Of a stretch of DNA of 64,000 nucleotides, positions 26,951 to 36,491 are shown in pieces. The translations under genes and the position numbers were made by a program. A model generated the notes under the pieces. The model was not told where the DNA came from and did no database searches. It saw nothing but the letters and a program-made list of their open reading frames with translations. This DNA is from Paenibacillus jilunlii (GTDB lineage: Bacteria; Bacillota; Bacilli; Paenibacillales; Paenibacillaceae). The stretch covers positions 1-64,000 of the forward strand of contig NZ_FNGM01000019.1 in assembly GCF_900102965.1 (NCBI RefSeq). The letters are read 5' to 3'. Each line of letters begins with the position of its first letter. Position 1 is the stretch's first letter.

Positions 26951-27208
26951 GTGAGAGAAGAAGAATGTTTGAAACAAGTTTTGGAACAAGCCCGGCAAGA
27001 TTTGAATAATCTGCAATACCAGTACGATCTGGATCATCCAGCTGTGCTTCATCAATCGATGGTACTCGACGAACTGATTAATCAATACACCCGGAGCAAC
27101 ATCACCCAAGTGAAAAAAAGATCAGGCGCAGCCGGCAGCCGGCTGGCATCCGAAGAGCTATGGCCAACCCGTTCACAGCTGTACCGCACCGCAAACTCCG
27201 CGTCATAA
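26951..27208 (+). CDS. Spo0E-like aspartyl-phosphate phosphatase
   Basis: The 85-residue protein has two predicted helices. The second carries SMVLDELINQYTR, matching the S-x-x-L-D-x-L-I signature of Spo0E-family phosphatases that dephosphorylate Spo0A. The start is a GTG at 26951 behind AGAGGAGGG. A Gly/Ala/Arg-rich tail follows the helices. It lies just after the quorum-sensing pair, but a terminator lies between them. Confidence 0.78.
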   Translation: MREEECLKQVLEQARQDLNNLQYQYDLDHPAVLHQSMVLDELINQYTRSNITQVKKRSGAAGSRLASEELWPTRSQLYRTANSAS

Positions 27209-27453
27209 AACGGAGGGATACCCCATCTGCGCACTACACAACCTTCTATTATTCACTAGATGCGCCAGCATACTTAAATGTAATTGGAATAGCAGGGTGC
27301 TTACGCTGCGGGCTTCACATGAGTAACTGCAATTAGAATGCCTGTGACTAATAACGCTCCTGCTAATCCTCATCTTTTATCCACCTTTTTGGACTCCCCC
27401 CACATCACTGCTAATCCTCTCTTTTGAACCATAAACATGACATGGAATCGCGT

Positions 27454-27470
27454 GATTTTCTGATAAAATT
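27454..27470 (+). promoter_or_regulatory. CodY-box-like site upstream of ilvA
   Basis: GATTTTCTGATAAAATT resembles the CodY box AATTTTCWGAAAATT but needs a one-base shift or several mismatches. ilvA is a CodY target in B. subtilis. This is a weak candidate. The rest of 27209-27672 shows no gene apart from the hairpin listed separately. Confidence 0.27.
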
Positions 27471-27488
27471 TGGATTAATACTCTGAAA

Positions 27489-27545
27489 CAGGTGTTTACA
27501 TAAGTAAATGCTTATTTAACTATGTTAGTTTTCGTAAAACACCTG
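27489..27545 (+). repeat. 57-nt inverted repeat upstream of ilvA
   Basis: The arms CAGGTGTTTAC and GTAAAACACCTG enclose a smaller TAAG/CTTA hairpin. There is no T run, so it is not a terminator. It could be an operator or the fossil of an inserted element. Confidence 0.5.
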
Positions 27546-27672
27546 ACATGGACACAGTTAATTCACAGTTCCGGGTGAAAGGTTGATATTATCCAGATTG
27601 CTGCTGCCCGATACCGTATCCGGATTCAAAACTTGAGTTCCGGGGAATTGTATTGCCGGGAGCGGACAATAC

Positions 27673-27701
27673 TTGATAAAATGTCCTCGGGATAGTATGT
27701 T
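27673..27701 (+). promoter_or_regulatory. Candidate ilvA promoter
   Basis: TTGATA and TATGTT are spaced by 17 nt, ending 45 nt before the ilvA start. Confidence 0.42.
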
Positions 27702-27745
27702 ACAAGAAGCGAAATGATTAGATAGAGACAGTGAGGCGAGAGAAA

Positions 27746-29008
27746 ATGAGAGAAGGCGAAGACCGGATCGTCGGAATGGAAGATATAGTGCGTGCTCATC
27801 ATGTGCTGCGGGAAGTTATTGTACGCACCCCTCTGCAACTGGATGCAGTACTGTCGGCCAGATACGGCTGTAGTGTGTATTTGAAACGTGAGGATTTGCA
27901 GATTGTCCGCTCCTTCAAGATCCGGGGTGCCTACAATATGATCCGCAGCCTGTCTGCAGAGGACAGAGCCAAGGGCATTGTCTGTGCGAGCGCGGGAAAC
28001 CATGCGCAGGGGGTAGCATATTCCTGCAAGGCGCTGGGGATTAAAGGCAAGATTTATATGCCAAGCACGACCCCTAATCAGAAGATCAAGCAGGTCCGTA
28101 AGTTCGGCGGTGAATTCGTAGAGGTTATTCTGAAGGGGGATACCTTCGATGATGCGTACGATGAGGCGCTGCAGGCGTGCATTGATCATAGCATGACACT
28201 GATCCATCCTTTTGATGAGCCCCGCATTATCGCCGGCAACGGTACGATTGCTATGGAGGTCATGGAGAGTCTGGACAAGCCTGCAGACTTTGTGTTTGTC
28301 ACCATTGGCGGCGGTGGACTAGCGGCAGGTGTGGCTACCTATGTGAAGACGGTTAGCCCGTCTACCAAGGTTATTGGCGTCGAGCCTTCCGGGGCGGCAT
28401 CCATGAGCGAAGCGCTTCAGCGCGGGGAAGTAGTTACGCTGGAAGAGATTAATAAATTTGTCGATGGGGCTGCCGTGAAGCGGGTCGGCGGATTGACCTA
28501 TGATATCTGCTCCCGCCGCCTGGACGATGTGGTAAAAGTGCCGGAGGGCAAGGCTTGTACAACCATTCTGGAGCTGTACAATGAGAATGCGATTGTTGTA
28601 GAGCCTGCGGGTTCACTGCCCATCGCGGCACTTGATCTGTACCGTGACCAAATCCGCGGCAAGACGGTAGTCTGCATCGTCAGCGGCGGCAATAATGACA
28701 TTGACCGGATGCAGGAGATCAAAGAACGGTCGCTGATTTACGAAGGTCTTAAGCATTATTTCATGGTTAATTTTCCGCAGCGTGCCGGAGCATTGCGTGA
28801 ATTCCTGGCCGAGGTGCTGGGACCGGGGGATGATATTACCCGCTTCGAATACACGAAGAAAAATGACAAGGAGAATGGTCCGGCGCTGGTCGGCATTGAG
28901 CTTCAGCATAAGGAGGATTACACCCCGCTTATCGAACGCATGAAGCAGAAGGGTGTAGATTATCTGGAAATCAACAAGGACCCCAACTTGTTTAATATGC
29001 TGATCTAA
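27746..29008 (+). CDS. ilvA: Threonine ammonia-lyase
   Basis: The 420-residue PLP enzyme deaminates threonine to 2-oxobutanoate, the first step to isoleucine. The PLP lysine is in RSFKIRGAYNM, SAGNHAQGVAYS binds substrate, and the Gly loop TIGGGGLAAG binds the PLP phosphate. A C-terminal ACT-like regulatory domain (from about residue 335, PQRAGALREFLAEVLG) suggests isoleucine feedback. The GTG at 27731 is in frame, but the ATG at 27746 is preceded by GAGGCGAG. Confidence 0.93.
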   Translation: MREGEDRIVGMEDIVRAHHVLREVIVRTPLQLDAVLSARYGCSVYLKREDLQIVRSFKIRGAYNMIRSLSAEDRAKGIVCASAGNHAQGVAYSCKALGIKGKIYMPSTTPNQKIKQVRKFGGEFVEVILKGDTFDDAYDEALQACIDHSMTLIHPFDEPRIIAGNGTIAMEVMESLDKPADFVFVTIGGGGLAAGVATYVKTVSPSTKVIGVEPSGAASMSEALQRGEVVTLEEINKFVDGAAVKRVGGLTYDICSRRLDDVVKVPEGKACTTILELYNENAIVVEPAGSLPIAALDLYRDQIRGKTVVCIVSGGNNDIDRMQEIKERSLIYEGLKHYFMVNFPQRAGALREFLAEVLGPGDDITRFEYTKKNDKENGPALVGIELQHKEDYTPLIERMKQKGVDYLEINKDPNLFNMLI

Positions 29009-29035
29009 TTCCCGATCCGATACGGAGCACTATAA

Positions 29036-29068
29036 AAGGCCCGCCCCAGAGATAATGGGGCGGGCCTT
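29036..29068 (+). terminator. Convergent terminator between ilvA and the secreted protein gene
   Basis: A perfect 13-bp stem AAGGCCCGCCCCA / TGGGGCGGGCCTT between convergent genes. T/A-rich flanks on both sides let it serve both strands. Confidence 0.83.
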
Positions 29069-29083
29069 CTGCATAATAAAGGA

Positions 29084-30034
29084 TCAGGACTGCGGTACTT
29101 CAGACTTGAGATACTCCGTTACGCCATCATCCAGCTTGTATCCATTGTCCTTCAGAAGCTTCATAAGGCCATCCAGCTTCTGCAGAAACGGGCTGCTGCC
29201 GTTATTCTTGGTCAGCAGGCCGCTGTAGGCCTTCTGCGCTTCCAGATCCATTTCCAGGTTGTCGTAATGGAAAAGGGGAGTATTGTTCTGTCCATAAAAG
29301 GTATTAATCACATAGGTGGAATACAAGGCTTTTACCGCCGAAATGCGGTTGGACTTAGGGTAGCTCTGGATGAACTCCTCCTGGGAAAGTGCGCGTGCGG
29401 CAACATCTCCCCAGGAAATGACCAGACCGTTATCCTTAGAGGAAGGAAGGTCCGTCTCCGTGCCCATGATCGAAATATAATAACGGATATCAGCCGTGAC
29501 GTACACTCTATATTTGCGGTAAGCCGCATAGTCAATCACCGGAAAAAATGAGCCTTCAGCCGTCTCCAGCTTATAGCCGCTTTCCCCCGCACTCTTCAGC
29601 AGGCTTCGCAAAGAAGTGTCATCTGTGCTTTCGGCCAGCTTGGCCATACTGATCCCCGCCTTATAGACGGAGGTAAGTTTCCTCTGGACAATGCTGTTCA
29701 TGAATTTGCTCTCCCATGCCTTCAGTGCAGCCTTGTGGAGATTCTCCAGCTTCAGGGTCAACACGGTTGCCTGGTAGGGGGTGAGCGCATAGATATTGCT
29801 GTTCAGATATTTAATAGCCTCCGGCAGCCTGGCGGAAGAGGACAGCAGCGGCAGAGCTGCCTTATATACCGCCTCCGCATGGCTGTTGGCCGATGCTGCC
29901 GGCTTGCTTCCTGCTGCGGCTGATCCGCTGGTACTGCTTCCCGAACCTTCGGCAAGCACATGTCCGGGAAGGCCTGCCTGCAATCCCAGAGCTGCAGCTA
30001 CCGCTGCGGTTAGAATCGTTGTTTTTATCTTCAT
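29084..30034 (-). CDS. Secreted protein of unknown function
   Basis: The 316-residue protein has a Sec signal peptide (KIKTTILTAAVAAALGLQ..., probable cleavage after VLA near residue 28). A Ser/Gly/Ala-rich linker (~30-50) and a mostly helical domain without a recognised family follow. AGGAGGAAC precedes the ATG. It is transcribed away from ilvA's direction, downstream of the DUF1129 gene on the same strand (43-nt gap), and may share its transcript. No function is claimed. Confidence 0.62.
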   Translation of the reverse strand: MKIKTTILTAAVAAALGLQAGLPGHVLAEGSGSSTSGSAAAGSKPAASANSHAEAVYKAALPLLSSSARLPEAIKYLNSNIYALTPYQATVLTLKLENLHKAALKAWESKFMNSIVQRKLTSVYKAGISMAKLAESTDDTSLRSLLKSAGESGYKLETAEGSFFPVIDYAAYRKYRVYVTADIRYYISIMGTETDLPSSKDNGLVISWGDVAARALSQEEFIQSYPKSNRISAVKALYSTYVINTFYGQNNTPLFHYDNLEMDLEAQKAYSGLLTKNNGSSPFLQKLDGLMKLLKDNGYKLDDGVTEYLKSEVPQS

Positions 30035-30077
30035 GGCAATGTTCCTCCTGTTATGAGTTGGAATTGAAATGTGGCAT

Positions 30078-30740
30078 CTATGATTTGAAGAATATAAATT
30101 TCAATCCAAGCCCTCCAGCCACCGCCACAACAAGGCTCACCCATGGGGAGAGAGAAATGACCGGAAACAGGTTGTCTAGAAAAATGCCCAGGAATACCAC
30201 AATGATGGCTATACCCACATAAATTCCGAGGCCCTTAATATCGAAGGGTTTGGGCTTCGGGGCATCATCTTCGGATAAGGAGGACAGCCACTTCATGATG
30301 ATCTCGATAAGGACGATAGAGCCTGCCCCTACGGCAAGTATGGTAAAGATGCTGATTTGTCCGAACATGCCCGCTTCCCCTGTGCTCCATAACAGGAGCA
30401 GTCCGGAGATGGCATACACGCTGAACAGTCCGGTCAGGGCCGCCCAGGGAATCATCAGGTAGTAGTTCAGCTTGCTGCGCACCTTGCGTGCGGGAGCACT
30501 GCCCGCAATCTCCTTGAAGTAATCCTCGGGATGTTCGCCAAAAATCTGCTTGGCGTTTTTGCCTTTGCCCTGTCCCTCCAGCAGCAATGCCGCAGCCTCC
30601 AGCAGCAGCTCCTCGGTGCGGACGGGGTCCACCTTGCTGGCCCGGAGCCCCAGCAGCATATCTTCATAATAAGAGCGGTTAAACGGTGTCATCTGCTCAC
30701 GGAGCGCGTTATTTTGCTTAATCATGGCTTTGACTTTCAT
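30078..30740 (-). CDS. DUF1129-family membrane protein
   Basis: The 220-residue protein has an N-terminal helical region (~1-90, including MTPFNRSYYEDML) and four hydrophobic segments in the second half. This is the pattern of DUF1129 proteins, whose role is unknown. An upstream TTG (30761) is in frame, but GGAGG overlaps that codon. The ATG at 30740 is preferred although its spacing (14 nt) is long. Confidence 0.68.
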   Translation of the reverse strand: MKVKAMIKQNNALREQMTPFNRSYYEDMLLGLRASKVDPVRTEELLLEAAALLLEGQGKGKNAKQIFGEHPEDYFKEIAGSAPARKVRSKLNYYLMIPWAALTGLFSVYAISGLLLLWSTGEAGMFGQISIFTILAVGAGSIVLIEIIMKWLSSLSEDDAPKPKPFDIKGLGIYVGIAIIVVFLGIFLDNLFPVISLSPWVSLVVAVAGGLGLKFIFFKS

Positions 30741-30922
30741 AGCAGAAATATAAACCTCCAATAGTTGATCAGAGTAGCCTTTAACCTAGAGTATACGTTT
30801 GGGCGGCGGTTGAGCGCAAGGACAAGCCGTTCTGCCCCTGCCATGAATAATCCGTATGGATGAGTGAACACTGATAATGATACTGCTTCACCACTATGGC
30901 TTCAAGGAAGGCAGGGAGCATT

Positions 30923-31123
30923 ATGGATACTGAGAAAAGAGAGGAACCCGGCAAATTTGTGGGTGACGGCTTCGCGCCTGCGCTGGCGGGTGAAGTTGGA
31001 GATTGGGGCAATTCAGACGGCTTCAGCCTATGGGATTCTGCGCAGGGAGAGCCTGACAATGGGCTGGGAGACTGGGAAGGCAGACAGGAAACACATGATA
31101 TGTTTCACCAGAGCTATGAATGA
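30923..31123 (+). CDS. Small acidic protein, hypothetical
   Basis: A 66-codon frame rich in Gly, Asp and Glu, with two Gly-Asp-Trp motifs (VGDWGNSDGF, LGDWEGRQET). AGGGAG lies a few bases before the ATG and a strong terminator follows the stop, which together support a real gene. No family is recognised. Confidence 0.45.
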   Translation: MDTEKREEPGKFVGDGFAPALAGEVGDWGNSDGFSLWDSAQGEPDNGLGDWEGRQETHDMFHQSYE

Positions 31124-31145
31124 GGCTTAGCCTGTCCTGTGCCGG

Positions 31146-31195
31146 GGCTCCTTTTGCTCCTTATTGGAAGCGAAGGGGGCCTTTTTCTTCCCCGC
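31146..31195 (+). terminator. Terminator after small acidic ORF
   Basis: A ~15-bp stem with several G-U pairs (GGCTCCTTTTGCTCC / GGAAGCGAAGGGGGCC) is followed by TTTTTCTT. Confidence 0.72.
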
Positions 31196-31323
31196 ATGGA
31201 CTCTTATCCCGGCAGCTTATTGACAACGATAGCACAAAACGTATAATTAAGATATTAATCTGACTAATTTAATCGGGATAATTATAATTTGAAATAGTGT
31301 ACTTTTGGAGGAGGGGTCCGGCA

Positions 31324-32154
31324 ATGGAACGGAATATTATCATCCGGCATAACGGGGAAGAAATAACAGCAAGTATCCATTATCCAGCCAGAGAGAAGGG
31401 GACTTCAGGACGCTGCAAGGACCGTGTGCCGCTTGCGGTAATCTGCCACGGGTTCGTCGGCAGCCGGATCGGAGTTGACCGGATTTTTGTCAAGGCTGCA
31501 CGGGAACTGGCTGCAGACGGGTATATGGTTATCCGCTTTGACTATGTGGGCTGCGGTGAGAGCAGCGGAAATTACGGCAGTGAAGACATGGAATCGATGA
31601 TTGCCCAGACCCGGGCCGTACTGGATTATGGAATCAGCTCTGCCGATGTAGACCCGCAGCGGATCACGCTGATCGGACACAGTCTTGGCGGTGCAGTGGC
31701 CTTGCTTACCGGAGTGCGGGACCGCCGGATCAAGAATCTCGTGCTGTGGGCAGCGGTGGGCTACCCGTTCAATGATATCGTAAAGATTGTGGGAAGAGAA
31801 GCATATGACCGTGCAGTGACAAGCGGCTCCGCGGACTTTGCCGGCTACTCGTTCACTCCGGTTTATTTCAACTCGCTTGCCGCTTTTCAGCCGTTTCAGG
31901 AAGCGGGCAAGTTCAGCGGCGACGTGCTGGTGATTCACGGAACCTCTGATGATGTGATTCCTGTGGATTATGCCTTCCTCTACCAGAAGCTGTTCTGGAC
32001 CCGCCCGGAGGGGCGCTGCGACAAAGAGGTGATTTTTCAGGCCGATCATACCTTCTCATCGGGTCCCGCCCAAGCCCAGGTGCTGAAGCGGACGAAGGAT
32101 TGGATGAATCAGCAGGAGCATATTCAGGAAGAATGGCAGAACTGGATGATATAG
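31324..32154 (+). CDS. Alpha/beta hydrolase
   Basis: The 276-residue serine hydrolase has the oxyanion region CHGFVGSRIG, nucleophile elbow IGHSLGGAVALL, acid loop HGTSDDVIPVDY and a late His in ADHTFSSG. It is of the acyl-peptidase/esterase type (YitV/FrsA-like cap not seen). The substrate is unknown. The ATG at 31324 follows GGAGGAGGGG. A longer in-frame start at 31297 lacks a ribosome site. Confidence 0.82.
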   Translation: MERNIIIRHNGEEITASIHYPAREKGTSGRCKDRVPLAVICHGFVGSRIGVDRIFVKAARELAADGYMVIRFDYVGCGESSGNYGSEDMESMIAQTRAVLDYGISSADVDPQRITLIGHSLGGAVALLTGVRDRRIKNLVLWAAVGYPFNDIVKIVGREAYDRAVTSGSADFAGYSFTPVYFNSLAAFQPFQEAGKFSGDVLVIHGTSDDVIPVDYAFLYQKLFWTRPEGRCDKEVIFQADHTFSSGPAQAQVLKRTKDWMNQQEHIQEEWQNWMI

Positions 32155-32332
32155 TACGCGTTCAATTCTGGAAGCAGCTTTATATATCCTTATTGCCGGT
32201 AGAACCGCCGCTGTCTGTCCGCTACATTAAGATTTCCGGTGCACCAGGGGTTGTCCTCCACTCGCATTAACTCAGAATAAGCGGTAAAATAAAGTGGCAG
32301 ACCATATACTGGGTTATGGAGGTTGGCACCCT

Positions 32333-33109
32333 ATGAAATTACCGGCATTTTTTATTGCACATGGTTCTCCGCTGCTTGCCCTTGAGGATAACGAATATAC
32401 CCGGTTCCTGGAACGGCTGGGGGCTGATCTGGGGACTCCACGCGGTATTGTAGTCTTCTCTGCGCATTGGGACAGCCCTGAGCAGCTGATTACAGTCGAC
32501 GGACAGCACGAAACCTTGCATGATTTCTATGGATTTCCGGACGAGATGTACTCGCTGACCTATCCGGCCCCGGGTGATCCCGCACTAAGCCGCCGAATCT
32601 CCGAACTTTTTACCGCGAATAATCTCCCTCACCAGCCTGTACTGGGAAGGGGCCTGGATCATGGAATCTGGGTGATTCTGAAGAAGATGTTCCCGGCTGC
32701 CGATATTCCTGTAGTGGCTTTATCTGTCGATTCCCTGCGTTCCCCGGAGGAGCAGTACAATATCGGCAAGATGCTGGCTCCGCTGCGGGATGAGGGGGTT
32801 CTGCTGATCGGGAGCGGAGGGCTTGTTCATAATCTGCGGCTGCTGAAGCAGGACGATCAGCCCGAGCAATGGGCGCTTGACTTCGATGCCTGGATCGCCA
32901 ATGGCCTGACAACATGGGATTTGCCTTCCCTGTTCGCTTACGAGAAAAAAGCGCCGCATGTACGCGATGCGGTTCCCACCTATGGACGGGAGCATTTTGT
33001 TCCGCTCTTCTATGTAATGGGGACAGCCGATGAGGGCAGGCGCGCCCAGCTGATGATTCAGGCCTACCAGTACGGTACGCTCAGCTTGAACTGCTGGATG
33101 GTTGACTAA
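32333..33109 (+). CDS. DODA-type extradiol ring-cleavage dioxygenase
   Basis: The 258-residue class III extradiol dioxygenase is of the LigB/DODA family. Metal ligands are probably the His residues in IAHGSPLLAL and VFSAHWDSPE. RGLDHGIWVILK carries a further conserved His. The E. coli relative YgiD acts as a 4,5-DOPA dioxygenase. The real substrate here is unknown. The ATG at 32333 follows TGGAGGTTGG. It is a single-gene unit with its own terminator. Confidence 0.86.
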   Translation: MKLPAFFIAHGSPLLALEDNEYTRFLERLGADLGTPRGIVVFSAHWDSPEQLITVDGQHETLHDFYGFPDEMYSLTYPAPGDPALSRRISELFTANNLPHQPVLGRGLDHGIWVILKKMFPAADIPVVALSVDSLRSPEEQYNIGKMLAPLRDEGVLLIGSGGLVHNLRLLKQDDQPEQWALDFDAWIANGLTTWDLPSLFAYEKKAPHVRDAVPTYGREHFVPLFYVMGTADEGRRAQLMIQAYQYGTLSLNCWMVD

Positions 33110-33135
33110 CTCACTTACACATACGAGACATGAAG

Positions 33136-33164
33136 GATACAGCGTGATACGCTGTATCTTTTTT
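33136..33164 (+). terminator. Terminator after dioxygenase gene
   Basis: The 10-bp stem GATACAGCGT / ACGCTGTATC is followed by six T residues. Confidence 0.85.
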
Positions 33165-33284
33165 ATACGCCGGAATCAAGACAAACGCACCCGGCTGTGA
33201 TTAAATGGAAGAAAGGCTGACAAAACGCAGTCAACCCTTCTGAAGTCACTGAACGCAGTAAAAATATAGGAGGAAAAAATACAT

Positions 33285-34394
33285 ATGACCCTAAGCCGTT
33301 ACTCTTCCCGTCTAATTTCCGGTTGTGTGCTTGCAGCCCTGCTCCTTACCGCCTGCGGGGCACAGCAAGCGGAGACGGTGCCTGCTCCTACGGCAGCACC
33401 TGTTCCTGCACCATCGCCATCGCCTGCCCCCTCTGCCGGGCCGTCGCCGACAGCCGAGCCTGCGGCAGGGTTAATCACGTCCGGGCTGACCGGGCTTCCG
33501 CTGGAGGAAATGAGTCTGCCCCGCCCTCTGGCGGTCATGATCAACAACGCGCCGGCGGCCCGGCCGCAGTCCGGGATCAGTGAGGCGGATATCCTGTATG
33601 AGGTGCTGGCCGAAGGCGGAATTACGCGCTTGGTCGGAATTTTCCAGAGCCATACCGGCGTGGTCAAAATCGGGCCGATCCGCAGCATCCGGCCCTATCT
33701 GATCGACATCGGTGAAAGCTACGGAGGAGTGACGGTGCATGCCGGAGGAAGCCCGGCGGCGTATGCCATTCTCCAGAAGGAGAAAAAGGATGACATGGAT
33801 GAGATTGGCCGGGCCGGGGCGTATTTCTGGCGGGATAAGGAACGCAAAGCGCCGCATAATCTCTACAGCAATGCCGCCAAGCTGCGCGAGGGGGCGGACA
33901 AGCTCGGATACGCCGGAACCGCTGAGGTTCCCGGGTATCTTTTCACGGATAAGAATGATGTGCTGACCGAAGGGGAGCCTGCGGCAGAGTTCAAAATCAA
34001 TTTCCTGCTCAAAAGCTATACCGTAGGCTATAAATACAGCAGTGAGCGGGGGACATATCTGCGCTGGGTCAACGGCAAGCCGCATCTGGACCTGAACAAC
34101 GGCAATCCGGTGGAGGCAGCCAATGTGATTGTGATGGGGGCGGACCATAAAGTGCTCGACGATGTGGGGAGACTGCAGATTGACATCGAGCTTGGCGGCG
34201 AAGCTGTGCTGTTCCAGCGTGGGCAAGCAGTGAAGGGCCGATGGTCGCGCAAGCCTGAGGATGTAATCCGCTTCGTGAAGAGTGACGGCACAGAGGCAGC
34301 GATGTATCCAGGCGTCACCCATATTCTGATTGTACCCAATAGTCCCACCTTCAGCAGCCATATGGAAGTATCCCGGGTTCCAGTTTCTACCTGA
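33285..34394 (+). CDS. DUF3048 lipoprotein (YerB-like)
   Basis: The 369-residue lipoprotein has a signal peptide ending in the lipobox LLTAC (Cys at about residue 24), a Pro/Ala/Ser-rich linker (~30-62), then two DUF3048 regions (RPLAVMINNAPAARPQSG and the C-terminal half). It is anchored to the outer face of the membrane. B. subtilis YerB is a relative of uncertain function. GGAGGAAAAAA precedes the ATG. Confidence 0.86.
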   Translation: MTLSRYSSRLISGCVLAALLLTACGAQQAETVPAPTAAPVPAPSPSPAPSAGPSPTAEPAAGLITSGLTGLPLEEMSLPRPLAVMINNAPAARPQSGISEADILYEVLAEGGITRLVGIFQSHTGVVKIGPIRSIRPYLIDIGESYGGVTVHAGGSPAAYAILQKEKKDDMDEIGRAGAYFWRDKERKAPHNLYSNAAKLREGADKLGYAGTAEVPGYLFTDKNDVLTEGEPAAEFKINFLLKSYTVGYKYSSERGTYLRWVNGKPHLDLNNGNPVEAANVIVMGADHKVLDDVGRLQIDIELGGEAVLFQRGQAVKGRWSRKPEDVIRFVKSDGTEAAMYPGVTHILIVPNSPTFSSHMEVSRVPVST

Positions 34395-34598
34395 TTGCTG
34401 AGCAAATGCCTGCTGTACGGATGATTATTTTCCCGATTTGAGGGAATTGTTAATATAGTGTAAAAAAGTTCGTTTCTTTTACTTCTATCCCTTCTATTGA
34501 TATGATAAGATAACAAGGGTTGTCATTCATTTTCATGCAGTTTACATTTGAATGGCTTCACGTTTTCACGGCAATTTTATGTAAAGGGGTTTAAACTA

Positions 34599-35216
34599 AT
34601 GAAGTTGAGAAAAAAGGACATATTTTTCGAGACACTTGAAAATATGGCCGATACCATTGTCCAGGCAGCAGACTATTTCGCTCAGAATATTACGACTCTC
34701 CGGGAAAATGTAGAGAACTTCGCAGGGGTAATGAAGAAATATGAATCCCAATGCGATACGTACACGCACACCGTTATCAAGGAACTGAACAAAACCTTTA
34801 TCACACCGCTGGAACGCGACGATATTATGGACCTGATCACAAGCATGGATGATGTTATTGACGGTCTGGAAGCTTCAGCCTCACGTTTCTATATGTACAA
34901 CCTGCTCGAACCGGACGAATATATTGTGCAGTTCGCAGAGATTCTCCGCCAATCCGCCTATGAAATTCAAAAAGCGGTTCATCTGCTCTCCCAGAAGAAG
35001 CTGCTGGCGATCCGCGAGTACACCATCCGTCTGAACGACCTGGAGAACCAAGGCGATGAAGTCCTTCGCATTTGCACCAAAGCTCTGTTTGAGACGGTAA
35101 AAGACCCTATTGAGCTGATCAAGCGTAAAGAGCTGTACGAGCGGCTCGAAACTACAACCGATAAATGCGAAGATGTAGCCAACATGCTGGAATCGATCAT
35201 CATGCGCAACTCATAA
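34599..35216 (+). CDS. DUF47/PhoU-like phosphate transport accessory protein
   Basis: The 205-residue all-helical protein of the DUF47 family resembles PhoU. These proteins are encoded beside Pit transporters and probably regulate them. The ATG at 34599 is preceded by AAAGGGG. An upstream extension in the same frame has no ribosome site. Twelve bases separate it from the Pit gene, so the two form an operon. Confidence 0.88.
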   Translation: MKLRKKDIFFETLENMADTIVQAADYFAQNITTLRENVENFAGVMKKYESQCDTYTHTVIKELNKTFITPLERDDIMDLITSMDDVIDGLEASASRFYMYNLLEPDEYIVQFAEILRQSAYEIQKAVHLLSQKKLLAIREYTIRLNDLENQGDEVLRICTKALFETVKDPIELIKRKELYERLETTTDKCEDVANMLESIIMRNS

Positions 35217-35228
35217 GGGGCCTGAAAT

Positions 35229-36218
35229 ATGGAAACATCATTATTTGTGCTGGGTTTTGTTATCTTTCTCGCGCTGGCTTTCGATTTCATCAACGGGTTC
35301 CACGATACGGCTAATGCCATCGCCACTTCGGTCTCCACGCGGGCGCTCCGGCCCCGGACGGCCATTATTATGGCGGCTTCGATGAACTTCATCGGGGCGC
35401 TGATGTTCACAGGCGTTGCCAAAAAAATCGGCGGCAGCATCACGGACCCAACCCTGCTGGACAACGGGATAGATATCGTCATAGCCACGCTAATCGCCGC
35501 GATTATCTGGAATCTGGTGACCTGGTGGCTGGGAATTCCGTCCTCCTCTTCCCATGCGCTTATTGGGGCATTGGCAGGAGCGGTTTATGTAGGTGCCGGT
35601 ACGGAGCATATTAAATGGCATGGTTTTATCGAGATTGTCGAGGGGCTCGTATTCTCCCCGCTGATTGCCTTTGTAATTGGTTATATTGTCATGACGATCC
35701 TGAAATGGATCTTCGCCAATCGCAGTCCGCATACCGTGAACAAGGGCTTCCGCTCCATGCAAGTGATTACAGCGGCGCTTCAATCCTTTACACACGGTAC
35801 CAATGATGCCCAGAAGGCGATGGGGATTATCACCTTTGCGCTTGTTACCTCGGGCCGCCTGGATACGATGGAGGTTCCTTTATGGGTCAAAATCGCCGCG
35901 GCTACATCGATGGCGCTCGGAACATCGATCGGCGGCTGGAAAATTATCAAGACCATGGGGACCAAGATTTTCAAGATTGAGCCGATTAACGGCTTCGCTG
36001 CTGATATTTCTGCCGCTTCCGTTATTTTCTCGGCTACGCTGCTGCACCTGCCGGTCAGTACGACACATGCCATTACATCGTCCATTCTCGGTGTTGGCTC
36101 AGCCAAGCGCTTCTCCGCTGTGAAATGGGGAGTGGCCGGACGGATTGTAATCACTTGGTTTATTACCATTCCGATCAGCGCAGTGCTGGCAGGACTCGTA
36201 TTCAAGCTCATATTCTAA
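35229..36218 (+). CDS. pit: Low-affinity inorganic phosphate transporter (PiT family)
   Basis: The 329-residue membrane protein has the duplicated PiT signatures: NGFHDTANAIATSVSTRALR near the N-terminus and TNDAQKAMGIITFALV in the second half. It takes up phosphate (as metal phosphate) by proton symport. The ribosome site is GGGGCC, and the gene directly follows the DUF47 gene. Confidence 0.92.
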   Translation: METSLFVLGFVIFLALAFDFINGFHDTANAIATSVSTRALRPRTAIIMAASMNFIGALMFTGVAKKIGGSITDPTLLDNGIDIVIATLIAAIIWNLVTWWLGIPSSSSHALIGALAGAVYVGAGTEHIKWHGFIEIVEGLVFSPLIAFVIGYIVMTILKWIFANRSPHTVNKGFRSMQVITAALQSFTHGTNDAQKAMGIITFALVTSGRLDTMEVPLWVKIAAATSMALGTSIGGWKIIKTMGTKIFKIEPINGFAADISAASVIFSATLLHLPVSTTHAITSSILGVGSAKRFSAVKWGVAGRIVITWFITIPISAVLAGLVFKLIF

Positions 36219-36238
36219 ACTGCATAGCTGCATGCATA

Positions 36239-36278
36239 AGATGTCACGGAAGCCAGAGCTGGCTGCGGACATCTTTTT
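36239..36278 (+). terminator. Terminator after pit
   Basis: A long stem starting AGATGTC and closing GACATCT with an inner AGCCAG/CTGGCT is followed by seven T residues. Confidence 0.8.
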
Positions 36279-36333
36279 TTGTTGCCTTTTTTAGGTGGTG
36301 TAACCGTTTATGCTTCTTTTTTCAAGAGAGGAA

Positions 36334-36350
36334 TGTCATAAAAACTTACA
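36334..36350 (+). promoter_or_regulatory. TnrA/GlnR-type site 1 upstream of glnQ
   Basis: TGTCATAAAAACTTACA is an exact match to TGTNA-N7-TNACA. A -10-like TAAAAAT at 36381-36387 would place the start near 36393, about 51 nt from the site centre, the usual position for TnrA activation. No good -35 is present, as expected of an activated promoter. Confidence 0.65.
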
Positions 36351-36491
36351 ATTAAATGATAAAAATCATTAATCAGGGATAAAAATAAATGAAATACCTC
36401 ACAATTTTAAAGGAAAATGACATGAATATTTCGCAACTTGCGTAGGATTATGTAGGATTTAGTAGTCTCTGCGATAAGGTGTGTTTTAAGT

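Noticed and set aside
27209..27745. T-box leader for ilvA
   Set aside because: No T-box bulge sequence, specifier loop or terminator/antiterminator pair is visible.
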